DNA of 64,000 bases from Primorskyibacter flagellatus. GTDB lineage: Bacteria; Pseudomonadota; Alphaproteobacteria; Rhodobacterales; Rhodobacteraceae. The stretch lies in NCBI RefSeq assembly GCF_014638275.1, contig NZ_BMFJ01000001.1:2344338-2408337 (forward strand), written 5' to 3'. Below are positions 37,119-46,284 of the stretch, one piece after another (the first letter of the stretch is position 1; every line of letters begins with the position of its first letter). The translations under genes and the position numbers were made by a program. The notes beneath the pieces were generated by a model that was given only the letters and a program-made list of their open reading frames with translations, searched no databases and had not been told where the DNA came from.

Positions 37119-37301
37119 CGCGGCAGATCGGCGCAGATCGCGGTTTCCGGCCACTCGGGGCCGGAAACCATTCAATTTCGCCACATTCTCGACGACTTGA
37201 CTTGGCATTGCGGGGGGAAATCCGGCATATTGGCGCTAATGCCAAGACGCCGTTAACCAAAACCCGCTAAGGCGTGCGGATGAGCAGATCCGGAGCGAGT
37301 G

Positions 37302-37961
37302 ATGCTCGAGTTCGAGAATGTCAGCAAGTCCTTCTGGACGGGCTCGCAGCGCAAGGTGATCCTGGACAAGGTCTCCTTCCGGGTGGAGCTTGGCCGGTCG
37401 CTTGGCATTCTGGCGCCGAACGGTACCGGGAAAACCACGCTCATCAACATGATGGCGGGACTGGAAAAGCCGGACGAGGGCGAAATCCGCCGGGGCTGCC
37501 GCATCTCCTTCCCGCTTGGCTTCATGGGCGGGGTGGTGACGAAACATTCGGCGATGGAGAATTCGCGTTACATCGCGCGGATTTACGGTCTGGACCCGGA
37601 TTACGTGGAATCCTATTGCCGCTGGCTCTGCGGGCTGGGAGAGTATTTCGACCAGCCGCTCGGGACCTATTCGGCGGGGATGAAGTCGCGCTTTTCCTTC
37701 GCGCTGATGCTGGCGCTCGATTTCGACATCTACCTGATCGACGAGGGCATGCCGTCCTCCACCGACGTGGAATTCAACCGCAAGGCCGGAGAGATCCTGC
37801 GGGAACGCCTGCGCACGACAACGGTGGTGATCGTGTCCCACCAGGCCGACGTGCTTGAGAAATTCGCGAGCGAGGCCGCCGTCCTGACCGGCGGCCAGCT
37901 GCACATGTTCGATACCTTGGAAGAAGCGAAAGAGCTGTATGACTACGAAACCCAGGGCTAG
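37302..37961 (+). CDS. kpsT: Capsule polysaccharide export ATPase, KpsT type
   Basis: 219-aa ATPase of the ABC-2 polysaccharide exporters (KpsT/CtrD/Wzt). Walker A PNGTGKTT is in GILAPNGTGKTTLINMMAGL, the signature is YSAGMKSRFSFA, and Walker B is IYLIDEGMP with the Glu-Gly change typical of this subfamily. ATG 37302 is used; a GTG directly before it is possible. The stop overlaps kpsE by 23 nt. The permease KpsM is not adjacent, so the system depends on a gene elsewhere. Confidence 0.88.
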   Translation: MLEFENVSKSFWTGSQRKVILDKVSFRVELGRSLGILAPNGTGKTTLINMMAGLEKPDEGEIRRGCRISFPLGFMGGVVTKHSAMENSRYIARIYGLDPDYVESYCRWLCGLGEYFDQPLGTYSAGMKSRFSFALMLALDFDIYLIDEGMPSSTDVEFNRKAGEILRERLRTTTVVIVSHQADVLEKFASEAAVLTGGQLHMFDTLEEAKELYDYETQG

Positions 37962-39738
37962 GAAATTCCGGATCAAGCGCACGTCGGACGGCGCAGGGTC
38001 CGCTGCGGAGGCCGTCACGCCCGACGACGACGCCGAAGACGATGCGCCCGAAACGGCCCCTGCCGCGCCCTCCATGGCCGACGTGGCCAAGCGACGCGCC
38101 GCCGCGCTGGCTGCCCTGAAGGACGGCTCTCTCGACCGTGCGGCACCGGCGGAGGCATCGGAGACACCGCGACAGGCCACACAGGCCCCTGGCCCCGCCC
38201 CTGCCCCGGCCACCGCCGCGCGGGATGGCGAGGTCAGCTCTGCCGCCGAGGCGCGCAGCGACAATGACATCGATTCGATCCGGCAGGAGGGGCTGACCGG
38301 CCGGCAACTGCGCATGGCGCGGCGCGTGGCGCAGAAATACGGGCTGGCACCGACCTCGGATTTCGACGCGGTGCGGCAGCTGCGGGCGCAGGGCATCGAC
38401 CCGTTCAAGCCGACCAACATGCTGGAACTTGTGGTGCCCGCCGCCGGTCAGGGCGGCGGTGGCGATGTGCCCCCCGGAGGGTCGGCCCCGGCCGGGCAGC
38501 CGCAGCTTCCGGCACGGCGCCCGCAGTCGCTGCCCAAGACGATCCCGCTCGACGGGGCCAACCTGCCCTCGACCGAGGTCAATCCCGCCGACCGGCGCGC
38601 GCGAGAGATCATCGCGATCCAGCGCGACATCGCCCGCCGCCGCCGCAAGCGGCTGGCGCTGCTGTTCACCCGGCTGGCCTTCTTCGTCTTCGCGCCGACC
38701 CTGCTGGCGGCCTATTATTTCTATGCGGTGGCGACGCCGATGTACGCCTCCAAGGCCGAATTCCTGATCCTGCAGGCCGACAACGCGGGCGGGTCCGGGA
38801 TCGGCGGGCTGCTGCAGGGCACCCAGTTCGCCACCAATCAGGACGCCATCGCGGTGCAGAGCTACCTGCAGTCCAAGGACGCCATGGTCCGGCTGGACGA
38901 GGATCTGGGCTTCAAGGCGCATTTCGAACAGGACTGGATCGACCCGATCCAGCGGCTTGGCCGGGATCCGTCGAACGAGGAAGCCTACAAGCTTTACAAG
39001 AAGTACGTGAAGATCAGCTACGACCCGTCCGAAGGCGTGATCCGGATGGAAGTCTCCGCCGCCGATCCCGAGATTTCGGCGCGGTTCGCCAGCCATCTCA
39101 TCGGCTTTGCCGAGGAGCGGGTCGACGAACTGTCCCGCCGCAAGCGGGAGGATGGCATGGCCACGGCGCGCGAAAGCCTCGAGAAGGCGAAAGCGGAACG
39201 CCGCGTCGCGCAGGAGGAACTGGTGCGACTGCAGGAAGGCACCTTCATCGACCCCGAAGGCTACATCGGTTCGCTGCGCACCCAGATCGCCAATTACGAG
39301 ACGCAGTTGCAGGAAAAGCAGCTGCAGCTTCAGGCGCTGCTCGACAACCGCCGCCCGAACGAGGCGAAGGTGGACGGCGCGCGGGGCGACGTCCGGCGGC
39401 TGGAGGCGCTGCTGGCAGAGCTGAACGGCAAGATGACGGATGCGACGACCGGAGAGACCTCGCTGGCCGAAAAGGCCGCGCGGATCCAGATGGCGCAGGC
39501 GGACCTTGCCACGGCGGACCTGTTCCTGCAGTCGGCCCTGCAGAACGAAAAGCAGACGGAGCTGGAGGCGAACCGGCAGGTGCGTTACCTGACCACCTCG
39601 GTCAATCCCGTCGCAGCGCAGGATCCGACCTACCCCCGGAAGTTCGAGAACACCATCCTCGCCTTCCTCATCCTGTCGGGGGTCTACCTGATGATTTCGC
39701 TCACCGCCTCCATCCTGCGCGAACAGGTGTCGCACTGA
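37939..39738 (+). CDS. kpsE: Capsule export inner-membrane protein, KpsE type
   Basis: 599-aa inner-membrane protein of the polysaccharide co-polymerase/KpsE class. An unusually long N-terminal cytosolic part (about 235 residues) is acidic and Pro/Ala-rich. A membrane helix follows at about 235-265 (ALLFTRLAFFVFAPTLLAAY), then a coiled-coil periplasmic region (LEKAKAERRVAQEELVRLQE, LQEKQLQLQALL) and a C-terminal helix near 575. It bridges export from KpsT/KpsM to the outer-membrane exporter. The start lies within kpsT. Confidence 0.87.
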   Translation: MTTKPRARKFRIKRTSDGAGSAAEAVTPDDDAEDDAPETAPAAPSMADVAKRRAAALAALKDGSLDRAAPAEASETPRQATQAPGPAPAPATAARDGEVSSAAEARSDNDIDSIRQEGLTGRQLRMARRVAQKYGLAPTSDFDAVRQLRAQGIDPFKPTNMLELVVPAAGQGGGGDVPPGGSAPAGQPQLPARRPQSLPKTIPLDGANLPSTEVNPADRRAREIIAIQRDIARRRRKRLALLFTRLAFFVFAPTLLAAYYFYAVATPMYASKAEFLILQADNAGGSGIGGLLQGTQFATNQDAIAVQSYLQSKDAMVRLDEDLGFKAHFEQDWIDPIQRLGRDPSNEEAYKLYKKYVKISYDPSEGVIRMEVSAADPEISARFASHLIGFAEERVDELSRRKREDGMATARESLEKAKAERRVAQEELVRLQEGTFIDPEGYIGSLRTQIANYETQLQEKQLQLQALLDNRRPNEAKVDGARGDVRRLEALLAELNGKMTDATTGETSLAEKAARIQMAQADLATADLFLQSALQNEKQTELEANRQVRYLTTSVNPVAAQDPTYPRKFENTILAFLILSGVYLMISLTASILREQVSH

Positions 39739-39909
39739 TCCGGGGGCCGGAGTGATTAATCGTTCGGCAGCGCTGCGCCCCGCGGCGCTGCCGGTGGCGC
39801 CGGGACGCCGAATTCCCGTGATTTCTCCATCGCTTCGTTACAAGCGTGCGCCAGATTGACTAAAGAGGAGCGGGGATTGCCCCGCCGCAAGACAAGAAGT
39901 GAGATTGAC

Positions 39910-41415
39910 GTGACCAAACCGATTGCCCCCCTGGCCGACGTGACCCCGAACACTTGGGAATTCCTGCGCGACCCGATGATCAAGCCGACGGGATTCCGGG
40001 AATACGACGCCCGCTGGAAATACCCCGAGGAGATCAACCTGCCCGGCATGACCGCCCTTGGGCTCGGCCTCGGCACCCAGATGATGAAGCGGGGGATCAA
40101 GCCGGTGATCGCGGTTGGCAACGACTATCGCGACTATTCACTGACCATCAAGAACGCCCTGATCCTCGGCCTGATGCGGGCGGGGATCCAGGTCAAGGAC
40201 ATCGGCCCCTGCATCACGCCGATGGCCTATTTCTCCTCGTTCCACCTTGGCGGCTGCGCGGTGGCGATGGTCACCGCCTCGCACAATCCGAACGGCTGGA
40301 CCGGGGTGAAAATGGGCTTCGACATGCCGCTGACCCACGGCCCGGACGAGATGAGCGAGCTGAAGGACATCGTGCTGGCGGGCAAGGGCGAAGACCGCGA
40401 GGGCGGGTCCTACGAATTCGTCGACGGGGTGTGGGACGCCTACATGGCCGATCTGGTAGGTGACTTCAAAATGTCCCGCAAGCTGAAGGTCGTCTGCGCC
40501 ACCGGAAACGGCACCGCCTGCGCCTTCGCGCCCGATCTGTTCCGCCGCATCGGGGTAGAGGTGGTCGAAAGCCACAACACGCTCGACTACACCTTCCCGA
40601 ACTACAACCCGAACCCCGAGGCGATGGAGATGCTGCATGACATGTCGCATTCCGTGAAAGCTTCCGGTGCCGACTTCGCACTTGGCTTCGATGGCGACGG
40701 TGACCGTTGCGGCGTGGTGGACGACGAGGGAGAGGAGATCTTCGCGGACAAGGTCGGGGTCATCATGGCGCGGGACCTGTCCAAGATTTACCCCGGCTCG
40801 ACCTTCGTGGCGGACGTGAAATCGACCGGGCTGTTTGCGTCGGATCCGGAGCTGAAGGCGAATGGCGTAAAGGCCGATTACTGGAAGACCGGGCATTCCC
40901 ACATGAAGCGCCGGGTGCACGAACTGGGCGCGCTGGCGGGGTTCGAGAAATCGGGCCACTACTTCATGGCCTCCCCCGTGGGGCGCGGCTACGACGACGG
41001 GATGCGCGTTGCGGTCGAGATCTGCAAACTGATGGACCGCAACCCGGACATGAAGATGTCCGACCTGCGCAAGGCCCTTCCCAAGACCTGGTCGACTCCG
41101 ACCATGTCGCCCTATGCGGCGGATACGGAAAAATACGACATCCTCGAGCGGCTGGTCGAAAAGCTGGTCGCCAAGGCCGAAGCCGGGGACAGCTTTGCCG
41201 GCCGCCCGATCAAGGAGGTCGTGACGGTGAACGGTGCGCGGGTGATCCTCGACAACGGCTCCTGGGGGCTGGTGCGGGCGTCGTCGAACACGCCGAACCT
41301 CGTCGTGGTTTGCGAAAGCTCCGAGTCGGAGGCGGAACTGCGCGCGATCTTCAAGGAGATCGACGACGTCATCCGCACCGAACCCGGCGTCGGGGACTAC
41401 GACCAGACGTTCTGA
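39910..41415 (+). CDS. Phosphomannomutase/phosphoglucomutase
   Basis: 501-aa alpha-D-phosphohexomutase. The catalytic phosphoserine lies in VTASHNPNGW, the metal loop is DGDGDR, and C-terminal substrate motifs include EKSGHYF and RASSNTPN. It interconverts hexose-6-phosphate and hexose-1-phosphate, feeding GDP-mannose or UDP-glucose for capsule sugars made next to kpsT-kpsE. GTG 39910 is taken as start (residues TKPIAPLADV); the earlier in-frame TTG at 39856 would add 18 residues. Which hexose is preferred is not decided by sequence. Confidence 0.88.
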   Translation: MTKPIAPLADVTPNTWEFLRDPMIKPTGFREYDARWKYPEEINLPGMTALGLGLGTQMMKRGIKPVIAVGNDYRDYSLTIKNALILGLMRAGIQVKDIGPCITPMAYFSSFHLGGCAVAMVTASHNPNGWTGVKMGFDMPLTHGPDEMSELKDIVLAGKGEDREGGSYEFVDGVWDAYMADLVGDFKMSRKLKVVCATGNGTACAFAPDLFRRIGVEVVESHNTLDYTFPNYNPNPEAMEMLHDMSHSVKASGADFALGFDGDGDRCGVVDDEGEEIFADKVGVIMARDLSKIYPGSTFVADVKSTGLFASDPELKANGVKADYWKTGHSHMKRRVHELGALAGFEKSGHYFMASPVGRGYDDGMRVAVEICKLMDRNPDMKMSDLRKALPKTWSTPTMSPYAADTEKYDILERLVEKLVAKAEAGDSFAGRPIKEVVTVNGARVILDNGSWGLVRASSNTPNLVVVCESSESEAELRAIFKEIDDVIRTEPGVGDYDQTF

Positions 41416-41530
41416 GGGGGGCGCTGCCCCCCGCCCTGCGGGCTCCCCCCGGGATATTTTCGAAACCAAAGAAACGGCGGCTCCTCTTTGGTTTTCCAAA
41501 TATCCCGGGGTCGGGGGCAGAGCCCCCGCC
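41416..41530. repeat. Large inverted GGGATATTT-box hairpin between convergent genes
   Basis: GGGATATTTTCGAAACCAAA (41451-41470) and its near-perfect inverted copy (41486-41506) flank a 15-nt loop. Outer GGGGGGCGCTGCCCCCC (about 41416-41432) and GGGGGCAGAGCCCCC (about 41513-41527) hairpins lie on either side. It separates the mutase gene from convergent tadA and is a good candidate for a bidirectional terminator. Confidence 0.75.
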
Positions 41531-41979
41531 TACCGGCGTGTCGCGAAGAAGGTTTTCAGGAGCGTCTCGGCTTCCACGGCGCCAATGCCGTCCAGAACCT
41601 CGGGCACATGGTGCGCCTGAGGGTGTGAAAACACCTTCGCCCCATGCGCCACGCCGCCGGACTTCGGATCGGAAGCGCCATAGCAAAGCCGCGCGATGCG
41701 GGCGGCGGCGATGACCGCGGCGCACATGGCGCAGGGTTCCAGCGTGACGTAGAGCGTGTGTCCCGGCAGGCGCTCCGACCCGGTTGCGGCGCAGGCGGCA
41801 CGGATCACCAGCATCTCCGCATGGGCCGAGGGATCGGCGCGTTCGCGGCTGCGGTTGCCGTCGCGGGCGATCACCTCTCCGGCGGGGGAGATCAGCACGG
41901 CGCCGACGGGCACCTCGCCGCGCGCGGCGGCGGCGCGGGCTTCCGCGAGCGCGAGATCCATGTGGGACGTGAACACCAT
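41530..41979 (-). CDS. tadA: tRNA adenosine(34) deaminase
   Basis: 149-aa zinc deaminase that converts A34 of tRNA-Arg(ACG) to inosine. Active-site motifs: HAE in DPSAHAEMLVIR and the PCAMC zinc ligands in TLEPCAMCAAVI. ATG 41979 (MVFTSHMDLALAEARA) is chosen because GAAAGGGG precedes it; the inner ATG at 41961 would remove six residues. It is divergent from the pseudouridine synthase gene, with 63 bp between starts. Confidence 0.92.
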   Translation of the reverse strand: MVFTSHMDLALAEARAAAARGEVPVGAVLISPAGEVIARDGNRSRERADPSAHAEMLVIRAACAATGSERLPGHTLYVTLEPCAMCAAVIAAARIARLCYGASDPKSGGVAHGAKVFSHPQAHHVPEVLDGIGAVEAETLLKTFFATRR

Positions 41980-42042
41980 CCCCTTTCGTTGCCCGAGGAT
42001 CCCGGCTTTCGCAAGCATCCGAAAGCGGGTAATCCGGAGGGC

Positions 42043-43002
42043 ATGAGCGACACGCCCCCGAAATCCCCGTCCAAGTCCCCGCCCGGCGACCGCATCGCCA
42101 AGGTGCTGGCCCGCGCCGGTGTCGCCTCGCGCCGGGAGGCGGAGAAGATGATCGGGGAAGGCCGCGTCGCGGTGAACGGCAAGGTGATCGAGAGCCCGGC
42201 GCTGAACGTCACCGCGCGCGACCGGGTGGAGGTCGACGGGCGGGCGCTGGACGCGCCGGAACCGGCCCGGCTCTGGCTCTACCACAAGCCGCCGGGGCTG
42301 GTGACGACCAGCAAGGACGAACAGGGGCGGGCGACGATCTATGACGATCTGCCGGCCGAGATGCCGCGGGTGATGTCCGTCGGGCGGCTTGACCTCAACT
42401 CAGAGGGGTTGCTGCTGCTGACCAATGACGGCGGCCTGAAGCGGCGGCTGGAGCTGCCTTCGACCGGATGGCTGCGCAAGTACCGCGTGCGGGTGAAGGG
42501 CAATCCGACCGACGCGACGCTTGAGCCGCTGCGCGAGGGCGTGGTGGTGGATCGCGAGACCTTCCAGCCGATGCAGGTGGCCATCGACCGGCAGCAGGGG
42601 GCAAATGCCTGGCTGACCGTCGGCCTGCGCGAGGGCAAGAACCGCGAGATCCGGCGCGCGATGGAAAGCATCGGGCTGGTGGTGAACCGGCTGATCCGTG
42701 TGTCCTACGGGCCCTTCCAGCTTGGCCCGCTGGCGCCGGGCGCGGTGGAGGAGGTCAGGCGGCGGGTGCTGCGCGACCAGCTCGGGTTGGACGGTGAAGA
42801 GGGGCCCGCGAAGCCCAGGCCGGTGCGTAGCCGTGGCGGCAAGCCCGATGGTGCCGGCCCGAAGACCGCCCCTGCGAAGGCCGCCAAACCGGCCCGCGCC
42901 GGTACCGGCAAACCCGCCCGCCGGGGTAAACCGGCGCAGGAGGCCCCCTGGGAGACCGGGCCCAAACCGAAGCTGACCCGCCGGCGCCCGAAAAAGAACT
43001 GA
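42043..43002 (+). CDS. 23S rRNA pseudouridine synthase, RluB/RsuA type
   Basis: 319-aa pseudouridine synthase. An N-terminal S4 RNA-binding domain (RIAKVLARAGVASRREAEKM) is followed by the catalytic domain with GRLDLNSEGLLLLTNDG, which contains the catalytic Asp. The last 80 residues are a disordered Lys/Ala/Pro-rich tail common in alphaproteobacterial RluB. ATG 42043 has GGAGG two nt upstream, which is close. It acts on 23S rRNA, probably at position 2605. Confidence 0.88.
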   Translation: MSDTPPKSPSKSPPGDRIAKVLARAGVASRREAEKMIGEGRVAVNGKVIESPALNVTARDRVEVDGRALDAPEPARLWLYHKPPGLVTTSKDEQGRATIYDDLPAEMPRVMSVGRLDLNSEGLLLLTNDGGLKRRLELPSTGWLRKYRVRVKGNPTDATLEPLREGVVVDRETFQPMQVAIDRQQGANAWLTVGLREGKNREIRRAMESIGLVVNRLIRVSYGPFQLGPLAPGAVEEVRRRVLRDQLGLDGEEGPAKPRPVRSRGGKPDGAGPKTAPAKAAKPARAGTGKPARRGKPAQEAPWETGPKPKLTRRRPKKN

Positions 43003-43074
43003 GGCTAGGCAGAGGGATACCATTCGTGTATTCGGTCCCCATATGTACCGGGACGCCAAGATGACGGGGGTGGC

Positions 43075-43161
43075 ATGACCGGCAGCGGTTTACAGAAACT
43101 GGCCTTCTTTCTGCTGATGGCCCTGATCCTCTACGCAACCCTCACCGCGTCGGGGGCCTGA
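43075..43161 (+). CDS. 28-aa membrane micropeptide upstream of XpaC
   Basis: Short ORF whose 28-residue product is a short N-terminus (TGSGLQK) plus one hydrophobic helix (LAFFLLMALILYATLTASGA). GGGGG lies 4-5 nt before the ATG. Its TGA is immediately followed by the ATG of the XpaC-like gene (TGAATG), so it would be co-translated with it. I know no named family for it. It could be a real membrane partner or a leader ORF that sets translation of the next gene. Confidence 0.6.
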   Translation: MTGSGLQKLAFFLLMALILYATLTASGA

Positions 43162-44049
43162 ATGGCACAGCGGTTCGGCGGAGAGTTCAGCCCCCAGGGC
43201 AAATCGCGGGATGATGCGCCGAATCCGCCTGCCGGGTCCTTTCGGGGGGCGCGACGGGCGCGGGCGGGGTTGCGTGTCAACCTGCTGTTTCTCGTTCCAT
43301 TTCCCCTGATCTGGACGGCCTTCGTATCGTCCCCCGCGGCTATGGCGATGTACCTGGTCGCCTTCGGTCTTCTGATCCTCGCCGCCTGGCTGACCCGGGA
43401 AGGTATCCGCGCGGAAGAGGCGTACGAGGCGCGCAAGGTCGCCCGCCGCCCCGCCCTGCCCCGCAAGATGCTGGCAAGCGTGCTGACCGGGCTCGGGCTT
43501 GGCGTGGTCGGATTTGCCGGGCATGGCATGGCGGAGGCCGGGATCTTCGCGGTGCTCGGCGCGGTGCTGCACGGCTTTTCCTTCGGGGTGGACCCGCTGC
43601 GGAACAAGGGGATGGAGGGCGTCGACCTGCACCAGACGGATCGCGTTGCCCGCGCCGTCGACGTGGCAGAGGCGCATCTGGCCGCGATGTCCGACGCCAT
43701 CAGGCGGGCACAGGACCGGGGGCTGGAAGCGCGGGTCGCGCAGTTCCAGCTGGTCGCGCGCGATCTGTTCCGCACGGTGGAAAACGATCCCCGCGACCTG
43801 ACCGCCGCGCGTAAGTATCTGGGCATCTATCTGCAGGGCGCGCGGGATGCGACGGTGAAGTTCGCCGATCTCTACGCCCGGACCCGCAGCGCCTCGGCGA
43901 AGGCCGATTACGAGGCGCTTCTTGTTGATCTTGAGCAGAATTTCGCCGCCCGGACGCAGAAACTGTTGTCCGACGATGCCGGCGACGTGACCGTTGAAAT
44001 CGAAGTGCTGCGGGAAAGGCTGCAGCGCGAGGGCGTGCGCCCCGAATAG
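43162..44049 (+). CDS. XpaC-family protein (5-bromo-4-chloroindolyl phosphate hydrolysis family)
   Basis: 295-aa inner-membrane protein. A basic N-terminus precedes two helix pairs (NLLFLVPFPLIWTAFVSS, MYLVAFGLLILAAWL; then VLTGLGLGVVGFAGHGM), followed by a soluble helical C-terminal half. XpaC-like proteins occur next to TelA in many bacteria; the named phosphatase phenotype is old and the biochemical function is unproven. The family pairing suggests an envelope stress or toxic anion resistance module. It is 26 nt upstream of telA. Confidence 0.8.
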   Translation: MAQRFGGEFSPQGKSRDDAPNPPAGSFRGARRARAGLRVNLLFLVPFPLIWTAFVSSPAAMAMYLVAFGLLILAAWLTREGIRAEEAYEARKVARRPALPRKMLASVLTGLGLGVVGFAGHGMAEAGIFAVLGAVLHGFSFGVDPLRNKGMEGVDLHQTDRVARAVDVAEAHLAAMSDAIRRAQDRGLEARVAQFQLVARDLFRTVENDPRDLTAARKYLGIYLQGARDATVKFADLYARTRSASAKADYEALLVDLEQNFAARTQKLLSDDAGDVTVEIEVLRERLQREGVRPE

Positions 44050-44075
44050 CGCCCGGAATGAGTGGAGAGTAACCG

Positions 44076-45275
44076 ATGTCCGAAAACATTCGCGCCAAGG
44101 CGGCAGAAACCCTGAAAGAGGTTGAGCAGGTGACGGCCGTCGTGCTGCCCGAGCCGAAGCCGCATGACGCCCTTGTTCCCCTGGCCGAGGCAGACGCGCC
44201 GACCAGCGCGGAGATCGAGAAGCGGATTGGTGAGCTCGACATGACCGATACCGGGTCGATCGTGCGGTTCGGATCGGGTGCGCAGGCAGAACTGCAGACG
44301 ATTTCCCAGGCCATGCTGCAGGATGTGCGTAACAAGGATGTCGGGCCGGCGGGGGACTCGCTGCGGTCCATCGTGACGACGATCCGGGGGTTCTCGGTCT
44401 CTGAGCTGGATGTCCGGCGCGAGCGGTCCTTCTGGGAGAAGCTGCTTGGCCGTGCCGCGCCCTTCGCCAAGTTCACCGCGAAGTTCGAAGAGGTGCAGGA
44501 CCAGATCGACCGGGTGACCGAGGACCTGCTGAAGCACGAGCATACGCTGCTCAAGGACATCAAGTCGCTCGACCTGCTTTATGAAAAGACGCTGAATTTC
44601 TACGACGAGCTGGCGATCTACATCGCCGCCGGGGAAGAGAAGCTGAAGCGTCTGGACCAAACGGAGATCCCGGCGAAGGAGGCGGAGGTCAGCGCCGCGC
44701 CCGAGGCCGAGCAGGTGATGAAGGCGCAGGAACTGCGCGATGTCCGTGCGGCGCGCGACGACCTTGAGCGCCGGGTGCATGACCTGAAGCTGACGCGGCA
44801 GGTGACGATGCAGTCGCTGCCCTCGATCCGGCTGGTGCAGGAGAACGACAAGTCGCTGGTGACGAAGATCAATTCCACGTTGGTCAACACCGTGCCGCTG
44901 TGGGAGACGCAGCTGGCGCAGGCGGTCACCATCCAGCGCTCGGCCGAGGCGGCGGCGGCGGTGCGTGACGCAAATGACCTGACGAACGAACTGCTGACCG
45001 CGAACGCCAAGAACCTGCGCGAGAGCAACAAGATGATCCGCACCGAAATGGAGCGCGGGGTCTTCGATATCGAGGCGGTCAAGCAGGCCAATGCCGACCT
45101 GATCGGCACCATCGAGGAAAGCCTGCAGATCGCCGACGAAGGCAAGCGCAAGCGGGCCGAGGCGGAGGCCGATCTCAGGAAGATGGAGGCGGAACTGCGC
45201 GACACGCTGGCCTCGGCCAAGGCGCGGGCGACCGGGTCGGGCGACACGATGGCCACGTCGGTTCCGCGGGGCTGA
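44076..45275 (+). CDS. TelA-family toxic anion resistance protein
   Basis: 399-aa cytosolic helical protein of the TelA/KlaA family (toxic anion, tellurite and lantibiotic/cell-wall-antibiotic resistance in various hosts). Family motifs include ERSFWEKLLGRAAPFAKF, LLKHEHTLLKDIKSLDLLYE and QSLPSIRLVQENDKSLV. Long coiled-coil segments dominate residues 120-390. Its molecular activity is unknown in any organism. GTGGAGAG precedes ATG 44076. It sits directly after XpaC, its usual partner. Confidence 0.9.
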   Translation: MSENIRAKAAETLKEVEQVTAVVLPEPKPHDALVPLAEADAPTSAEIEKRIGELDMTDTGSIVRFGSGAQAELQTISQAMLQDVRNKDVGPAGDSLRSIVTTIRGFSVSELDVRRERSFWEKLLGRAAPFAKFTAKFEEVQDQIDRVTEDLLKHEHTLLKDIKSLDLLYEKTLNFYDELAIYIAAGEEKLKRLDQTEIPAKEAEVSAAPEAEQVMKAQELRDVRAARDDLERRVHDLKLTRQVTMQSLPSIRLVQENDKSLVTKINSTLVNTVPLWETQLAQAVTIQRSAEAAAAVRDANDLTNELLTANAKNLRESNKMIRTEMERGVFDIEAVKQANADLIGTIEESLQIADEGKRKRAEAEADLRKMEAELRDTLASAKARATGSGDTMATSVPRG

Positions 45276-45299
45276 CCGGGTGCGGGCGGGGGCGCGGGC

Positions 45300-46256
45300 A
45301 TGACGTCTTTCCTGCGGGGGCTTGGCACGCTGCTGGTGGCCGGTGCAATGGCAGGCTGCCAGATGGCGGAGCCGCAGGTGTCGCTGAAACCGCCAGAGGC
45401 GCGGCCTGTGCCCGCGGTCCTGCGCCCGCCCGAAACCCTTGCCCCGTCGGCAGAGAGTGAAGCGCTGCGCAAGTACTACGCCGCCTTTCAGGCCGACTTG
45501 CTGACGCAGGGGCTGCTGCGGACCGATGGCGGCGGTGTGGATACCCCCTTCACCGCGCGGGAGCTGGCGCGGAATTTCGAACAGATCGTGTTCTACGATG
45601 AATACGCCCGTGGCGGCGGGCTGCGGGGCAGCGGCGGCGCGCAGGCGTCGCTGCGGCGCTGGCCGGGGCCGGTGCGGATCGACGTGGAATTCGGCAAGTC
45701 GGTGCCGCAGGCGATCCGCGACGCGGATACGGCCACGGTGCGCAACTACACCTCCCGGCTGGCGCGGCTGACGGGGCATCCGATCAGCTATGTGAATTCG
45801 GGCGGCAACTTCCACGTGCTGGTGATGGGCGAAGACGACCGCGCCGATGCCGTGGCACGGGTCAGGCAGATCGTGCCGGACATCACGGCGACCTCGCTAG
45901 GCATCTTCCGCAACCTTCCACGGGCGATCCACTGCTTCGTCGTGGCTTTCTCCAAGGATGACGGGACGGAGGGCTATGGACAGGCCATCGCCTTCGTCCG
46001 CGCCGAACACCCCGACCTGATCCGCAAGAGCTGTTATCACGAGGAAATGGCGCAGGGGCTTGGCCTCGCCAACGATTCACCGCAGGCGCGGCCTTCGATC
46101 TTCAACGATGACGACGAATTCGCGCTGCTGACTTCGCACGACGAGCTGCTACTGAAGATGCTTTACGACCCCCGGCTGCGTCCGGGCATGAGCGCCGAGG
46201 AGGCGCGACCGACCGTCATGGAAATGGCCATCGCCCTGACCGGCGGGGACAGCTAG
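45300..46256 (+). CDS. DUF2927 lipoprotein
   Basis: 318-aa predicted lipoprotein: signal sequence FLRGLGTLLVAGAMAGC with lipidated C20, then a periplasmic domain of the DUF2927 type (ARNFEQIVFYDEYA, LARLTGHPISYVNSGGNFHV). The CYHEEMAQGLGLANDS segment contains HExxQ resembling a zinc-peptidase-like HExx(H/Q) pattern, but peptidase activity is not established. It lies 24 nt after telA and 28 nt before the SPFH gene, clearly in the same unit. Confidence 0.8.
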   Translation: MTSFLRGLGTLLVAGAMAGCQMAEPQVSLKPPEARPVPAVLRPPETLAPSAESEALRKYYAAFQADLLTQGLLRTDGGGVDTPFTARELARNFEQIVFYDEYARGGGLRGSGGAQASLRRWPGPVRIDVEFGKSVPQAIRDADTATVRNYTSRLARLTGHPISYVNSGGNFHVLVMGEDDRADAVARVRQIVPDITATSLGIFRNLPRAIHCFVVAFSKDDGTEGYGQAIAFVRAEHPDLIRKSCYHEEMAQGLGLANDSPQARPSIFNDDDEFALLTSHDELLLKMLYDPRLRPGMSAEEARPTVMEMAIALTGGDS

Positions 46257-46284
46257 GGCGACAGTTAGGACAAGGAGATTTCCC

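Noticed and set aside
39739..39909. Rho-independent terminator between kpsE and the mutase gene
   Set aside because: A GGCAGCGC/GCGCTGCC hairpin (39766-39792) is present, but no T-run follows; it is not called as a terminator.
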